Below are positions 23,792 to 32,570 of a stretch of DNA of 64,000 nt, piece by piece. The DNA is from an uncultured Eubacteriales bacterium. Its GTDB lineage: Bacteria > Bacillota > Clostridia > Christensenellales > CAG-917. The DNA is taken from contig URIZ01000010.1 of the NCBI GenBank assembly GCA_900548005.1, positions 1 to 64,000 of the forward strand, in the 5' to 3' direction. A model generated the notes under the pieces. That model was not told the DNA's origin. It worked only from the letters and a program-made list of their open reading frames with translations, and ran no database searches. Position 1 is the first letter of the stretch. Each line of letters opens with the position of its first letter. Position numbers and translations under genes: made by a program.

Positions 23792-24673
23792 ATGTCGGTC
23801 AAAAAAGCAATCATACCGTGCGCAGGGTTCGGCACTCGATTTTTGCCGGTGACGAAGGTTTTGCCAAAGGAGCTTTTGCCCATAGTGGACAAGCCTGCGC
23901 TTTCGTATATCGTGGAAGAGGCGGTGGCAAGCGGCATAGAAGAGATCATGATAGTCATATCTCCCGAAAAGGAAGATATCAAGCGTCTTTTCATGCCCAA
24001 TGCCGCACTCAACGCGCACCTTGAAGAAGTTGGCGACACTAGGTCTTTCGCGCTTGCCAACGAGCCTGTCAATGCCAAGATATCGTTTGTCACCCAAGAG
24101 ATTATGAACGGCAACGGAAACGCGATTTTGCTTTGCAAAGAGTTTGTCGCAGGCGAGCCGTTTGCGGTGCTTTTCGGCGACGACGTGATGTATGTGGGGG
24201 GCGGCGAGCCTGTCACAAAACAGCTTATAGACGCGTTTGACAAGACGGGAGGCACGATTGTGGGCTGCCAACACACGCCCGAAGACGTGGCAAGACGTTG
24301 CGGCGTGATGATCGTTGACAAAAAGGTGACAGACAAGATCACCAAAATCAAGGGGATTGTTGAAAAACCGCAAGGCGAGATCCCGAGCAAACTTGTGTCT
24401 TTGGGGCGTTTTGTCTTGACTTCCGACATATTCGATGCGATAGAGAAGACTCCTTTGACGCACGGCGAAGCGTACTTGACGGATGCAATCAACATCGTTG
24501 CCAAAAGCAAGGGCGCGTATGCGTGCGAGTTTGAGGCAAGACGATACGATATAGGCAACAAAGAAGGTTTTCTCGAAGCCACGATAGAGTACGGACTGAG
24601 AGACGAGCAGTTGAAAAAGAATTTCAAAAAATATATTGACGGCATAAAATCGGGCGCAATAGACGTGTGCTGA
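23792..24673 (+). CDS. galU: UTP-glucose-1-phosphate uridylyltransferase
   Basis: A 293-residue nucleotidyltransferase making UDP-glucose. Shows the signature GFGTRFLPVTKVLPKELLPI (11-30), FAVLFGDDVMY, the sugar-binding KGIVEKP and the family ending. AGGAGGGGG precedes the ATG. Part of the sugar-nucleotide pair with galE. Confidence 0.96.
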   Translation: MSVKKAIIPCAGFGTRFLPVTKVLPKELLPIVDKPALSYIVEEAVASGIEEIMIVISPEKEDIKRLFMPNAALNAHLEEVGDTRSFALANEPVNAKISFVTQEIMNGNGNAILLCKEFVAGEPFAVLFGDDVMYVGGGEPVTKQLIDAFDKTGGTIVGCQHTPEDVARRCGVMIVDKKVTDKITKIKGIVEKPQGEIPSKLVSLGRFVLTSDIFDAIEKTPLTHGEAYLTDAINIVAKSKGAYACEFEARRYDIGNKEGFLEATIEYGLRDEQLKKNFKKYIDGIKSGAIDVC

Positions 24674-24678
24674 CGATA

Positions 24679-24694
24679 TTGACAATATTGTCAA
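24679..24694. promoter_or_regulatory. 16-bp perfect palindrome upstream of mcsAB-clpC
   Basis: TTGACAATATTGTCAA lies 66 bases before the mcsAB start. Its right half TTGTCA could be a -35 box for a promoter with CATATT 18 bases on. It is not the known CtsR tandem repeat nor a CIRCE element. Candidate operator. Confidence 0.45.
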
Positions 24695-24759
24695 AATGCG
24701 GCATCTAAACGCATATTTTTGCGTTTTTGCGGCAATAGGTTTTGTGCAAAAGAGCAACG

Positions 24760-26208
24760 ATGCAAAAGACTTGTGACATTTGTAGACGCAAGGCGGCCGA
24801 GCTTTTCGACCGTGTGACCGAAAACGGAAGAACGGTTGAGTACGCTTATTGTCAGGCGTGCTATACGTCGTTGCTCAAAGACGGCAAAAGCCCGAGCGAA
24901 GAGGCAAAAAAACGTATCGCGCGCATAGGCAAAGAGTGCGACGTGTGCGGATACACGCAAGAAAAGTTCAAGCAGACTTTCCTTTTCGGCTGTCCCGAGT
25001 GCTATGAGCAGATGCGAGATATCGCCATTGATAGCGCGCTCAAAGCGCAGGGCATGACGTATGCCGATTTACAAAATCCGAGACCTGCTTTTTGTCAAGG
25101 CGGCATGGATATGCACAGCACGCTTTTTTATCAAAAAGAATCCCGTTGCGGTGATTTTGAAAGTCACAAAATCTTGAAGAGCGCAAACGAGTGTACGCTC
25201 CAAGAGCTTGTCAAAAACAACGTGGTGTCATCTCGTATTCGCCTTGCAAGAAACGTGCGCGGCATGGAATTTCCGCGCAATCGCAAGATGGTGGACGAAA
25301 GGGACGTCAATCTCATCAACGGCGCGTATGCGGCTGCCGTGGGACTTATAAACGCAAGGCTGTCGCCGATGCAAAGACTCACCAAAGACGAGAAAAAGGC
25401 ATTGATAGAACGCCACATTATCTCACTTTCGCTTGCCAACAACGATGCGGGAGCGGTGATTGTGGAAGGCGATAAAAGGTACGGCGGATTGTCCGTCATG
25501 CTCAATGAAGAAGACCATATACGAGAGCAATGCGTCGTTGACGGATTCGATCTGCACGGCGCGTATGAAAAGATAAAGGCGTATGACGACAGACTGCTTG
25601 CAACCTTGCCCGTTGCATACGACAGACAGCTCGGATTTTTGACGGCGTGCCCCACCAATCTCGGCACGGGTATGCGCGCGTCCGTGATGCTGTTCTTGCC
25701 TGCGCTCAAAAGGGCGGGAGCGATCGAAGATGCGCTCAAAACCTTCAAGAGCGAGTTCGGCTTGACGGTGCGCGGAGTTTTCGGCGAAGGCAGCGACGCC
25801 ATGTACGATATGTATCAAATCTCCAATTCTCGCACGCTTGGAGTGGGAGAAGAAGAGATAATAGAGCAAGTGGAGCAAGCGGCGGTGAGAATGTGCTATC
25901 TCGAAAGAGTCGCGCTTGAAAAACTTGCAAAGGAGCAACAAACTTCGCTTTTGGACGGCATATCCAAGAGCTATGCGGTGTTGAAGGGAGCGTACGCACT
26001 CACGGCTCAGGACTTGATGAAGTTGCTCGTTGACGTCAAAATGGGCGTCATTTTGGGCGTATTGCCCATCAAATCGACACAAAAACTGGATGAAACGATA
26101 TGGTCTTGCACTTCGTCCGCGCTGAAAATCGTTGCGGGCGAGTCAAGCGAAGAGCGTGACAAAACGCGCGCTCGGATCGTCAGAGAAATACTTTCGGAGA
26201 CAACATGA
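24760..26208 (+). CDS. mcsB: Fused McsA-McsB: zinc-finger activator plus protein arginine kinase
   Basis: 482 residues. Residues 1-90 resemble McsA: two zinc-binding clusters, C5-x2-C8 with C31-x2-C34 and C60-x2-C63 with C78-x2-C81 (CDVCGYTQEKF...GCPECY). The UVR-like helix that normally ends McsA is not evident. From about 145 on it is McsB, a phosphagen-kinase-like protein arginine kinase: SRIRLARN (158-165), NEEDH (249-253), TACPTNLGTGMRAS (295-308), RGVFGEGS (338-345). Phosphoarginine marks proteins for ClpCP. In Bacillus mcsA and mcsB are separate genes after ctsR; here they are one frame, ctsR is absent, and clpC follows with a 4-base overlap. Start at ATG 24760 because AAGAG precedes it; an in-frame TTG at 24742 is unlikely. 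Confidence 0.9.
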   Translation: MQKTCDICRRKAAELFDRVTENGRTVEYAYCQACYTSLLKDGKSPSEEAKKRIARIGKECDVCGYTQEKFKQTFLFGCPECYEQMRDIAIDSALKAQGMTYADLQNPRPAFCQGGMDMHSTLFYQKESRCGDFESHKILKSANECTLQELVKNNVVSSRIRLARNVRGMEFPRNRKMVDERDVNLINGAYAAAVGLINARLSPMQRLTKDEKKALIERHIISLSLANNDAGAVIVEGDKRYGGLSVMLNEEDHIREQCVVDGFDLHGAYEKIKAYDDRLLATLPVAYDRQLGFLTACPTNLGTGMRASVMLFLPALKRAGAIEDALKTFKSEFGLTVRGVFGEGSDAMYDMYQISNSRTLGVGEEEIIEQVEQAAVRMCYLERVALEKLAKEQQTSLLDGISKSYAVLKGAYALTAQDLMKLLVDVKMGVILGVLPIKSTQKLDETIWSCTSSALKIVAGESSEERDKTRARIVREILSETT

Positions 26209-28739
26209 TTTATTCGCACAATGCACAACAGGTTATGCAAATAGCCCAAGATCTTGCCGCCAGAACGGGTGGTCTAGTATGCACTGAGCATTTGCTCTAC
26301 GGCTTGCTTGCCGTTGACGGATCGGCGGCGCAAAGGCTGCTCAACCAATGCGGAATATACGACAAAGACGTGCTTTCGGTGTTTCAGCCCATGCCGATTC
26401 GCAACAACGTGCAGTTGTCGTCAAGGGCGTTCAACGCGTTTTCGGGCGCAAAAGACGTTGCGGCGAGAATAGGCTCAACGGCGGTTGGTACGGAACATAT
26501 TTTGTATACGTTGCTTGACGAAACAAGCTCGGTTGCGGTGCAGATTTTGCGCACTTTCGGCATAGATCCCGAGAGTTTGCAAAGGCTTGCGTACAGCGCG
26601 ATCGTCCAAGGTGGCGGAGCGCAACCAAGCATGTGCGGAGCAGGCTCGAAAGAGAGCGTCAACGACGCTTTGGCAGGCTACGTCAGCGATTTTTACGGGG
26701 ACGGTGCACAAGCCGAAAGAACCCAAAATAGCGAGTTAGATACCGCATTTTCACAATCTTTCGGTCGCAATACAGAAGAGAAGAGCGCGGATTTCGATTT
26801 GTCCAAATTCGGCACGGACTTGACGCAAAAAGCGCGTGAAGGCAAGCTCGATCCCGTCATCGGCAGAGGCAAGGAAACCGAGCGTGTGATACAGGTGCTT
26901 TGTCGCCGCACAAAAAACAACCCCGTTCTCATAGGCGAGCCGGGTGTGGGTAAGAGTGCGGTTATTGACGGACTTGCGCAAGCGATCGTCAAAGGTGACG
27001 TGCCCGACGCTTTGCGCGGAAAAACCGTGTTTTCCCTTGATCTAACGTCACTTGTTGCCGGCACGAGATACCGCGGCGACTTTGAAGAAAGGCTCAAAGC
27101 AACGCTTTCGGGCATCAAGCAAAGGGGCAACGTTCTGCTGTTCATAGACGAAATCCACACCATATTGAAGGCAGGCTCGTCCGAGGGCGGACTTGACATT
27201 GCCAACGTTCTGAAACCCATGCTTGCAAGGGGCGAATTGCAGACGATAGGTGCAACCACGCTTGAAGAATATCGCAAACAATTTGAGCAAGACAGCGCAT
27301 TAGAACGCCGTTTTCAGCCTGTTTTGGTGGAAGAGCCGAGCGTGAGCGACACAATAGAAATTTTGCAAGGTTTGAAAGAAAAATACGAGAAACATCACGG
27401 CGTTGTCATCACGGACGAGGCTATATCTTCGGCGGCGATACTCTCGGACAGATACGTTGCGGACAGATTTTTGCCCGACAAGGCAATCGACCTTATTGAC
27501 GAGGCGGCATCCAAAAAGAAAATTTTCAACTTTATGACACCCGCCGAAATTCGAGATCTTGACGAGAAGATAAAACAAGCGGATTTGGATTTGTTCGAGG
27601 CGAAAAGACGTGACAATTTCGAGCTTTGCGTGAAATATAAGGCACTCAGGGACGACTATATCGAAAAACGCGAAAAAGCGGAGATCGAATGGAAGGAAAA
27701 GTGTGCCAACGTGTCTTTGTCCATCGGCGAAGACGAGATTGCCGAGATCGTGGGCAATTGGACGGGTATCCCCGTGAAGAAAATCACGCAAGGAGAGAGC
27801 GAAAAACTTGCAGGACTCGAAGATATTCTCAAATCGAGAGTCATCGGTCAAGACGACGCGTGCTCAGCGGTGGCAAGAGCGGTCAAGCGCGCAAGGGCGG
27901 GACTGAAAGATCCCAAACGTCCGATCGGCTCGTTCATATTCCTTGGTCCGACAGGCGTCGGAAAGACGGAGCTTGCAAAGGCTCTTGCAGGAGCGTTGTT
28001 CGGTGACGAAGACCTTCTTGTGCGCATAGACATGAGCGAGTATATGGAAAAGGACAGCGTGTCAAGGCTCATCGGTTCTGCTCCGGGGCTTGTCGGCTTT
28101 GAAGAAGGCGGACAGCTCACCGAAAAGGTGCGTAGAAAGCCCTATTCCGTGGTGCTGTTCGATGAAATCGAAAAGGGACATCCCGACATATTCAATCTTT
28201 TGTTGCAAATCCTTGAAGACGGCATACTCACGGACAGCCACGGTCGCACGGTGAGTTTCAAAAACACGGTGGTTATTCTCACGTCCAACATCGGCGCAAA
28301 AGAAGCGGCAACGCCCCATCGCGCGCTCGGTTTTGCGTCATCGGCGCAGGTTGAAAACGATTTCGAAAGAGCAAAAGACAGCCACATTCAAGCCTTGAAA
28401 CAGGTGATGAAACCCGAGATTGTCAACCGCATAGACGAGATTGTCGTATTCAAAAAACTTGACAAAGACAGCCTTGTCAAGATTGCCGATCTTATGCTTG
28501 CGTCCCTTGTCAAACGTCTTGGCGAAAGGGGAGTCGGCGTTGAGTTTTCAAAGGATGTAAAAGACTATCTCGTCACGGTGGGATACGATCCCGAATACGG
28601 CGCAAGACCGTTGAGAAGGACGATCCAACGCCTTGTGGAAGACGTGCTGAGCGAGAAGATCATCCGCGGCGAAATCGGCTCGGGCGACAAGGTGAAGATT
28701 GGTTTTTCAGGCGACAAGCTCACCTTTGAAAAAGCGTAA
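26205..28739 (+). CDS. clpC: ATP-dependent Clp protease ATP-binding subunit ClpC
   Basis: An 844-residue Hsp100 unfoldase. N-terminal double ClpN repeat (1-140), first AAA+ domain with Walker A GEPGVGKSA (about 244-252), the short middle coiled domain (about 430-480), second AAA+ domain with GPTGVGKTE (about 581-589) and NWTGIPVKKI before it, and a C-terminal D2-small domain (DPEYGARPLRRTIQRLVEDV). This length and middle domain are typical of ClpC. It recognises arginine-phosphorylated substrates through ClpN, fitting its coupling with the arginine kinase gene (4-base overlap). Confidence 0.95.
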   Translation: MIYSHNAQQVMQIAQDLAARTGGLVCTEHLLYGLLAVDGSAAQRLLNQCGIYDKDVLSVFQPMPIRNNVQLSSRAFNAFSGAKDVAARIGSTAVGTEHILYTLLDETSSVAVQILRTFGIDPESLQRLAYSAIVQGGGAQPSMCGAGSKESVNDALAGYVSDFYGDGAQAERTQNSELDTAFSQSFGRNTEEKSADFDLSKFGTDLTQKAREGKLDPVIGRGKETERVIQVLCRRTKNNPVLIGEPGVGKSAVIDGLAQAIVKGDVPDALRGKTVFSLDLTSLVAGTRYRGDFEERLKATLSGIKQRGNVLLFIDEIHTILKAGSSEGGLDIANVLKPMLARGELQTIGATTLEEYRKQFEQDSALERRFQPVLVEEPSVSDTIEILQGLKEKYEKHHGVVITDEAISSAAILSDRYVADRFLPDKAIDLIDEAASKKKIFNFMTPAEIRDLDEKIKQADLDLFEAKRRDNFELCVKYKALRDDYIEKREKAEIEWKEKCANVSLSIGEDEIAEIVGNWTGIPVKKITQGESEKLAGLEDILKSRVIGQDDACSAVARAVKRARAGLKDPKRPIGSFIFLGPTGVGKTELAKALAGALFGDEDLLVRIDMSEYMEKDSVSRLIGSAPGLVGFEEGGQLTEKVRRKPYSVVLFDEIEKGHPDIFNLLLQILEDGILTDSHGRTVSFKNTVVILTSNIGAKEAATPHRALGFASSAQVENDFERAKDSHIQALKQVMKPEIVNRIDEIVVFKKLDKDSLVKIADLMLASLVKRLGERGVGVEFSKDVKDYLVTVGYDPEYGARPLRRTIQRLVEDVLSEKIIRGEIGSGDKVKIGFSGDKLTFEKA

Positions 28740-28784
28740 AAGCACCGCCACGCAATCGCAATTGACGGCAAAATTTGTTTTTGC

Positions 28785-28852
28785 AATCGGCTTTTGGAAG
28801 AAAAACGTTGTCACAAACGTTAAAATTTTCCGAAAGCCGATTTTGGTTTTTT
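28785..28852 (+). terminator. Terminator of mcsAB-clpC
   Basis: AATCGGCTTT (28785-28794) pairs with AAAGCCGATT (28833-28842), with extra pairing inside, followed by TTTTGGTTTTTT. The rest of the 28740-29006 gap holds only the next promoter. Confidence 0.7.
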
Positions 28853-28945
28853 ACGAAAAAACGTCATCTAATCAACCCAAAATGCTATTTTTGGCACGCT
28901 TTGAAAAATTTGGATTTTAAGGTGCAAAAAATTGTCCTTTTGCTA

Positions 28946-28974
28946 TTGAATATTTAGATAAAACTTGTTATAAT
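28946..28974 (+). promoter_or_regulatory. Promoter of the hpf operon
   Basis: TTGAAT (28946-28951), 17-base spacer, TATAAT (28969-28974), then TAGGAGG (28993-28999) before the ATG. Confidence 0.7.
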
Positions 28975-29006
28975 ACAGATAATAAAGAATCTTAGGAGGT
29001 TACTTT

Positions 29007-29336
29007 ATGAGAATTGAAATTTTCGGCAAAAACTACAACCCCAGCGATTCGCTCAAAGCAATCACCGAAAAGAAATGCGCAAAACTCGACAGACGTTTTG
29101 ACGACGACGCGGAAGTGAAATTCACCGTAACCTACGAGAACGGCGATTACACCACCGACATGGTTGTCACCGCAAAAGGCGTGACCTACCGCGCAAGCGC
29201 GCAAGGAGAGTCTCCCTTCGACAACATCGACGAAGTCATTCCGAGACTTTTGGGACAGGTGCGCAAGCAAAAAGACATTTGGGAAAAGGACAAGAAGGGC
29301 GCAGTCACCGACACGCCCGACGATGAAGATAGATGA
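29007..29336 (+). CDS. hpf: Short ribosome hibernation promoting factor (HPF/RaiA family)
   Basis: A 109-residue protein matching the N-terminal HPF/YfiA ribosome-binding fold: IEIFGKNYNPSDSLKAITEK, KFTVTYENGDYTTDMVVTAK, FDNIDEVIPRLLGQVRKQK. It binds the 30S decoding centre in stationary phase. Most Firmicutes encode a long form (about 180 residues) with a dimerising C-terminal domain; here that domain is absent, replaced by an acidic tail (DTPDDEDR). The stop overlaps the next start by 4 bases, so nothing is missing by frameshift in the visible sequence. Confidence 0.85.
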   Translation: MRIEIFGKNYNPSDSLKAITEKKCAKLDRRFDDDAEVKFTVTYENGDYTTDMVVTAKGVTYRASAQGESPFDNIDEVIPRLLGQVRKQKDIWEKDKKGAVTDTPDDEDR

Positions 29337-30112
29337 AAGTCGGAATATCAACCGCCACGTTTTTTTTGAAAGAATTGACCGAGAATGCGTTCTCGGTCAT
29401 TCAACGTTGTGGGGGAGAAACATGCGAGGTGTTTCTCACCACTTTTTGCGAGTATGAAAAGTCGTTCGGCGATCTTTTGAAAGAGCGCAAAGGCGACCTT
29501 GACGTATACTCAGTGCATGCGCTCAATACCGAGTTCGAGCCGCAGCTTTTCAATCTTGCGCCGCGCACTTACAACGATGCGGAAAATATGTTCCGCAAAG
29601 TGCTTGCCGTTGCAAAGACCATAGACGCAAAAGCCTACACGTTCCACGGACAAGGCAGGCTCAAACGCAACGCATATTTCGATCCCGTGTTTGTTGGCAA
29701 ACGCCTTGAACGGCTTGGCGAGATAGCAGACGAATACGGTGTGAAACTGTGCCTTGAAAACGTGCATTGGGCGGTGTTCAACACTCCCGATTTTTACGTC
29801 AAGGCAAGAGATTACGCGTCGAACGTCGGCACGGTGCTTGACATCAAACAGGCGTGGCAATCGGGCTTTGATTGGCGAGAATATATCAACGTGATGGGCT
29901 CTCACCTTTCCAACGTGCATTTGTCCGACGTCAAGGACGGCGAGATAAAGATGGTGGGCAAGGGCGATTTCCCTTTCAAAGAGCTTGTTGAAAGGCTCAA
30001 AGACGTTGGCTACGACGGACCGCTCATGATCGAGCAGTACGCCAAAAACTACGACTCCTACGATGAAGTGAAAGAGTCGGTTGAATACTTGAAAAACATT
30101 TTGGAGGCATAA
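29333..30112 (+). CDS. TIM-barrel sugar phosphate isomerase/epimerase-like protein
   Basis: A 259-residue protein of the xylose-isomerase-like / AP-endonuclease 2 barrel superfamily. Metal ligands are visible on successive strands: CLENVHW (Glu), VLDIKQAW (Asp), HLSNVHLSDV (His) and LMIEQYAKNY (Glu). N-terminal strand MKVGISTATF. Members include sugar isomerases, inosose dehydratases and endonuclease IV; the size and FHGQGRL motif favour a sugar isomerase or epimerase, but the substrate cannot be read from sequence. Translationally coupled to hpf and 5 bases ahead of pgi, so it belongs to a carbohydrate-related operon. Confidence 0.82.
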   Translation: MKVGISTATFFLKELTENAFSVIQRCGGETCEVFLTTFCEYEKSFGDLLKERKGDLDVYSVHALNTEFEPQLFNLAPRTYNDAENMFRKVLAVAKTIDAKAYTFHGQGRLKRNAYFDPVFVGKRLERLGEIADEYGVKLCLENVHWAVFNTPDFYVKARDYASNVGTVLDIKQAWQSGFDWREYINVMGSHLSNVHLSDVKDGEIKMVGKGDFPFKELVERLKDVGYDGPLMIEQYAKNYDSYDEVKESVEYLKNILEA

Positions 30113-30117
30113 ATACA

Positions 30118-31515
30118 ATGCAAATCAAATTTGACTTTAACAATATGATGGAGTCGTCTATCGGCGACAAGGGCATAAGCGAAAAGGACATACAGGCAGT
30201 CACCGGCAAAGCGGCGGACAGTTATGCGTATTTCGAGAAAAACCGCGGCACAGGCTGGATGGGTTGGGCGGAGCTTCCGTACAATCAAGAAGAGATCGTG
30301 CGCGACATCATCTACACGGCGGCGGACGTGAGAGCGCATTACGACAATTTCGTGGTGCTCGGCATCGGCGGCAGTGCACTCGGTCCTATGGCGGTGTTCA
30401 ACGCGCTTTGCCATTTCAGATACAACGATCTCGACCAAAAGAAACGCGGAGTCAAATTCTTTGTTGAAGACAACGTCGATCCCGAGCGTATGCTTGCGCT
30501 TCTTGACGTCATCGACGTGGAAAAGACCATGTTCAACGTCATCACCAAGAGCGGCGCGACGTCCGAGACGATGAGCCAATATCTCATCATCACCGACATC
30601 TTGAAGAAGAGATGCGGCAAGGATTGGGCAAAACATATCATCGCCACCACTTCCGAGAGCAAGGGCAACCTTATCAAGCTCGCAAAGAAGGAAGGATTCA
30701 AGACCTATTATATCCCGGACGGCGTGGGCGGACGTTTCAGCGAGCTTTGCCCTGTCGGACTTTTGCCGGCGGCGGTGCTCGGAATCGACATCATCGGACT
30801 TTTGCGCGGCGCGGCAGAGATGGACAAGGCGTGCAACTCTTCCAATCCCTACAAAAACCCCGCTCTTATGGCGGCAACCTTGCAATACATCGCAATGGAG
30901 CAAAAGGGCATCAACGTATCCGTTATGATGCCGTATGCCGACAGCCTCAAACTCATGGCGGACTGGTATTGTCAGCTTTGGGGCGAGAGCCTTGGCAAAG
31001 CGGTGGACTTTGACGGCAACGTCGTGCACAAGGGACAAACTCCCGTCAAATCTCTCGGCGTTACAGACCAACACTCCCAAGTGCAACTCTACACCGAAGG
31101 TCCGTTTGACAAAGTCGTGACGTTCATTGCGGTGAAGAAGTATCGCGGCGACGTGGTTATCTCCGAAGGCGCGGAAGAATTCCCCGACGTGAACTTCCTT
31201 TGCGGACACACGATGGGCGAGCTTATCAACACCGAAAGACAAGCCACCGAATATGCGCTCACTCGCTCAAAGCACATGAACCGCACAATCGAACTTGACG
31301 AAGTCAACGCCGACACGATCGGACAACTTCTCATGTTCTTCCAGCTCGAAACTGCCTATTGCGGCAAGATGCTCAACATCGACACGTTCAACCAACCGGG
31401 CGTTGAAGAAGGAAAGAACGCAACCTATGCGATGTTTGACAGAGTCGGATACGAACAAAAGAAAGCGGAACTCGAAGCCGCACCCAAGAAGTCGGCAAAA
31501 TACATCATCGGCTGA
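30118..31515 (+). CDS. pgi: Glucose-6-phosphate isomerase
   Basis: A 465-residue glycolytic enzyme interconverting glucose-6-phosphate and fructose-6-phosphate. Family features: VLGIGGSALGPMAV (sugar-phosphate binding), NVITKSGATSETMSQYL, GVGGRFSELCPVGLLPAA, and the catalytic region ending VTDQHSQVQLYTEGP. Ribosome binding site GGAGG (30103-30107). Length fits the short Firmicutes-type PGI. Confidence 0.95.
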   Translation: MQIKFDFNNMMESSIGDKGISEKDIQAVTGKAADSYAYFEKNRGTGWMGWAELPYNQEEIVRDIIYTAADVRAHYDNFVVLGIGGSALGPMAVFNALCHFRYNDLDQKKRGVKFFVEDNVDPERMLALLDVIDVEKTMFNVITKSGATSETMSQYLIITDILKKRCGKDWAKHIIATTSESKGNLIKLAKKEGFKTYYIPDGVGGRFSELCPVGLLPAAVLGIDIIGLLRGAAEMDKACNSSNPYKNPALMAATLQYIAMEQKGINVSVMMPYADSLKLMADWYCQLWGESLGKAVDFDGNVVHKGQTPVKSLGVTDQHSQVQLYTEGPFDKVVTFIAVKKYRGDVVISEGAEEFPDVNFLCGHTMGELINTERQATEYALTRSKHMNRTIELDEVNADTIGQLLMFFQLETAYCGKMLNIDTFNQPGVEEGKNATYAMFDRVGYEQKKAELEAAPKKSAKYIIG

Positions 31516-31517
31516 TT

Positions 31518-32570
31518 ATGATAAAACTTGACGGCGTATCGAAACAATATCTATACGGCGCAAGGGTGCTTTTCGGCATGGATCTCACTGTCGCCGACGG
31601 CGAGATAGTGTCGGTGTTGGGCGATGAGCAGAGCGGCAAAACCACTTTGCTCAAAGTCATTGCCGGCGTGACCGATTGCGAAGGGCAGGTGCTTATCGAC
31701 GGCTCGCCGATTGCAAAAAAGCCCGACGACGTGATCATGGTCTTTGACGATCTTGCGATTTTCGATAACCGCTCGTGCTACTACAATCTCGCATATCCGT
31801 TGAAGATACGCGGACTTGGCAAGGACGCTATCGATGAAAAAGTGAAAGAATGTGCGATGAGAGTCGGCATAACCGCAAGCCTATACGAGCGTGCGGGCAA
31901 GATGTCGCTCATCGACAAAAAACGCCTTGCGCTTGCAAGACTGTTCCTAAGAGATTGCAAAGTCATCCTTGTTGACGACATAACGCGCGGTCTTGACAAG
32001 GACGAAGCAAAGACGCTTTGGCGCGAAGTCGAGCCTATTCTCGTTCAAAAGGCGGCGGAAGGCAAGAGCGTAATTTTTGCGACGCGCGACAAGGACGAGG
32101 CGTTGTCCGTTGCTGACAGAATCGTTGTGATGCACTACCGCGAAGTCAAGCAAATAGGCAAGTATTGCGACATAATGCGCAATCCGAGCAACGTGTGGGC
32201 GGCTCAAGCGTTTGACGAAGACTACCACTTTGAAAAAGCCACGCTCGAAGAAGTTGACGGCGAGCTTGTTTGCAACACGCTTGACGGCCACAAAATAGAC
32301 GTTTCGCATCTTTGCGGCAAAGTCGCGCCCGAGTATATTGGCAAGACGGTGCTTGCGGGCTGGCAAAGCGATTGCTTTGACGTTGACGGCGGAAGAAAAG
32401 TCAAGGCGGACTATTCGATTGCGACAACGCAAGGATACGCTCTCGTGGCGGGCGAACAGCGCATATTCAGCAAACAAAACCTTCAACAAGTCGGCACTTT
32501 GCCTTTGGCAAACGCGGCAAGACTTTTTGACGAAACCAACGAAAACAGCATAGTGAAGGGCAGTTTATGA
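31518..32570 (+). CDS. Degenerate ABC-type ATPase
   Basis: A 350-residue protein with the MalK/sugar-importer ATPase layout (nucleotide domain about 1-225, then an OB-like C-terminal part). Walker A is intact (GDEQSGKTT, 35-43), but other signatures are altered: the Q-loop Gln is Asp77 (VFDDLAIF), the LSGGQ signature is MSLIDKK (129-135), the catalytic Glu after Walker B is Asp154 (VILVDD), and the switch His is Arg190 (IFATRDKDEA). No permease gene is near. It may bind ATP without normal transport hydrolysis and act as a regulator. It lies between pgi and ruvC, overlapping ruvC by 4 bases. Confidence 0.78.
   Translation: MIKLDGVSKQYLYGARVLFGMDLTVADGEIVSVLGDEQSGKTTLLKVIAGVTDCEGQVLIDGSPIAKKPDDVIMVFDDLAIFDNRSCYYNLAYPLKIRGLGKDAIDEKVKECAMRVGITASLYERAGKMSLIDKKRLALARLFLRDCKVILVDDITRGLDKDEAKTLWREVEPILVQKAAEGKSVIFATRDKDEALSVADRIVVMHYREVKQIGKYCDIMRNPSNVWAAQAFDEDYHFEKATLEEVDGELVCNTLDGHKIDVSHLCGKVAPEYIGKTVLAGWQSDCFDVDGGRKVKADYSIATTQGYALVAGEQRIFSKQNLQQVGTLPLANAARLFDETNENSIVKGSL

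Noticed and set aside
24674..24759. CtsR or CIRCE heat-shock operator
   Set aside because: Neither the GGTCAAA tandem repeat nor the TTAGCACTC inverted repeat is present; only an unrelated palindrome is seen.
30058..31242. 394-codon minus-strand frame opposite pgi
   Set aside because: Antisense shadow of a clear enzyme gene; no ribosome binding site or family motif.
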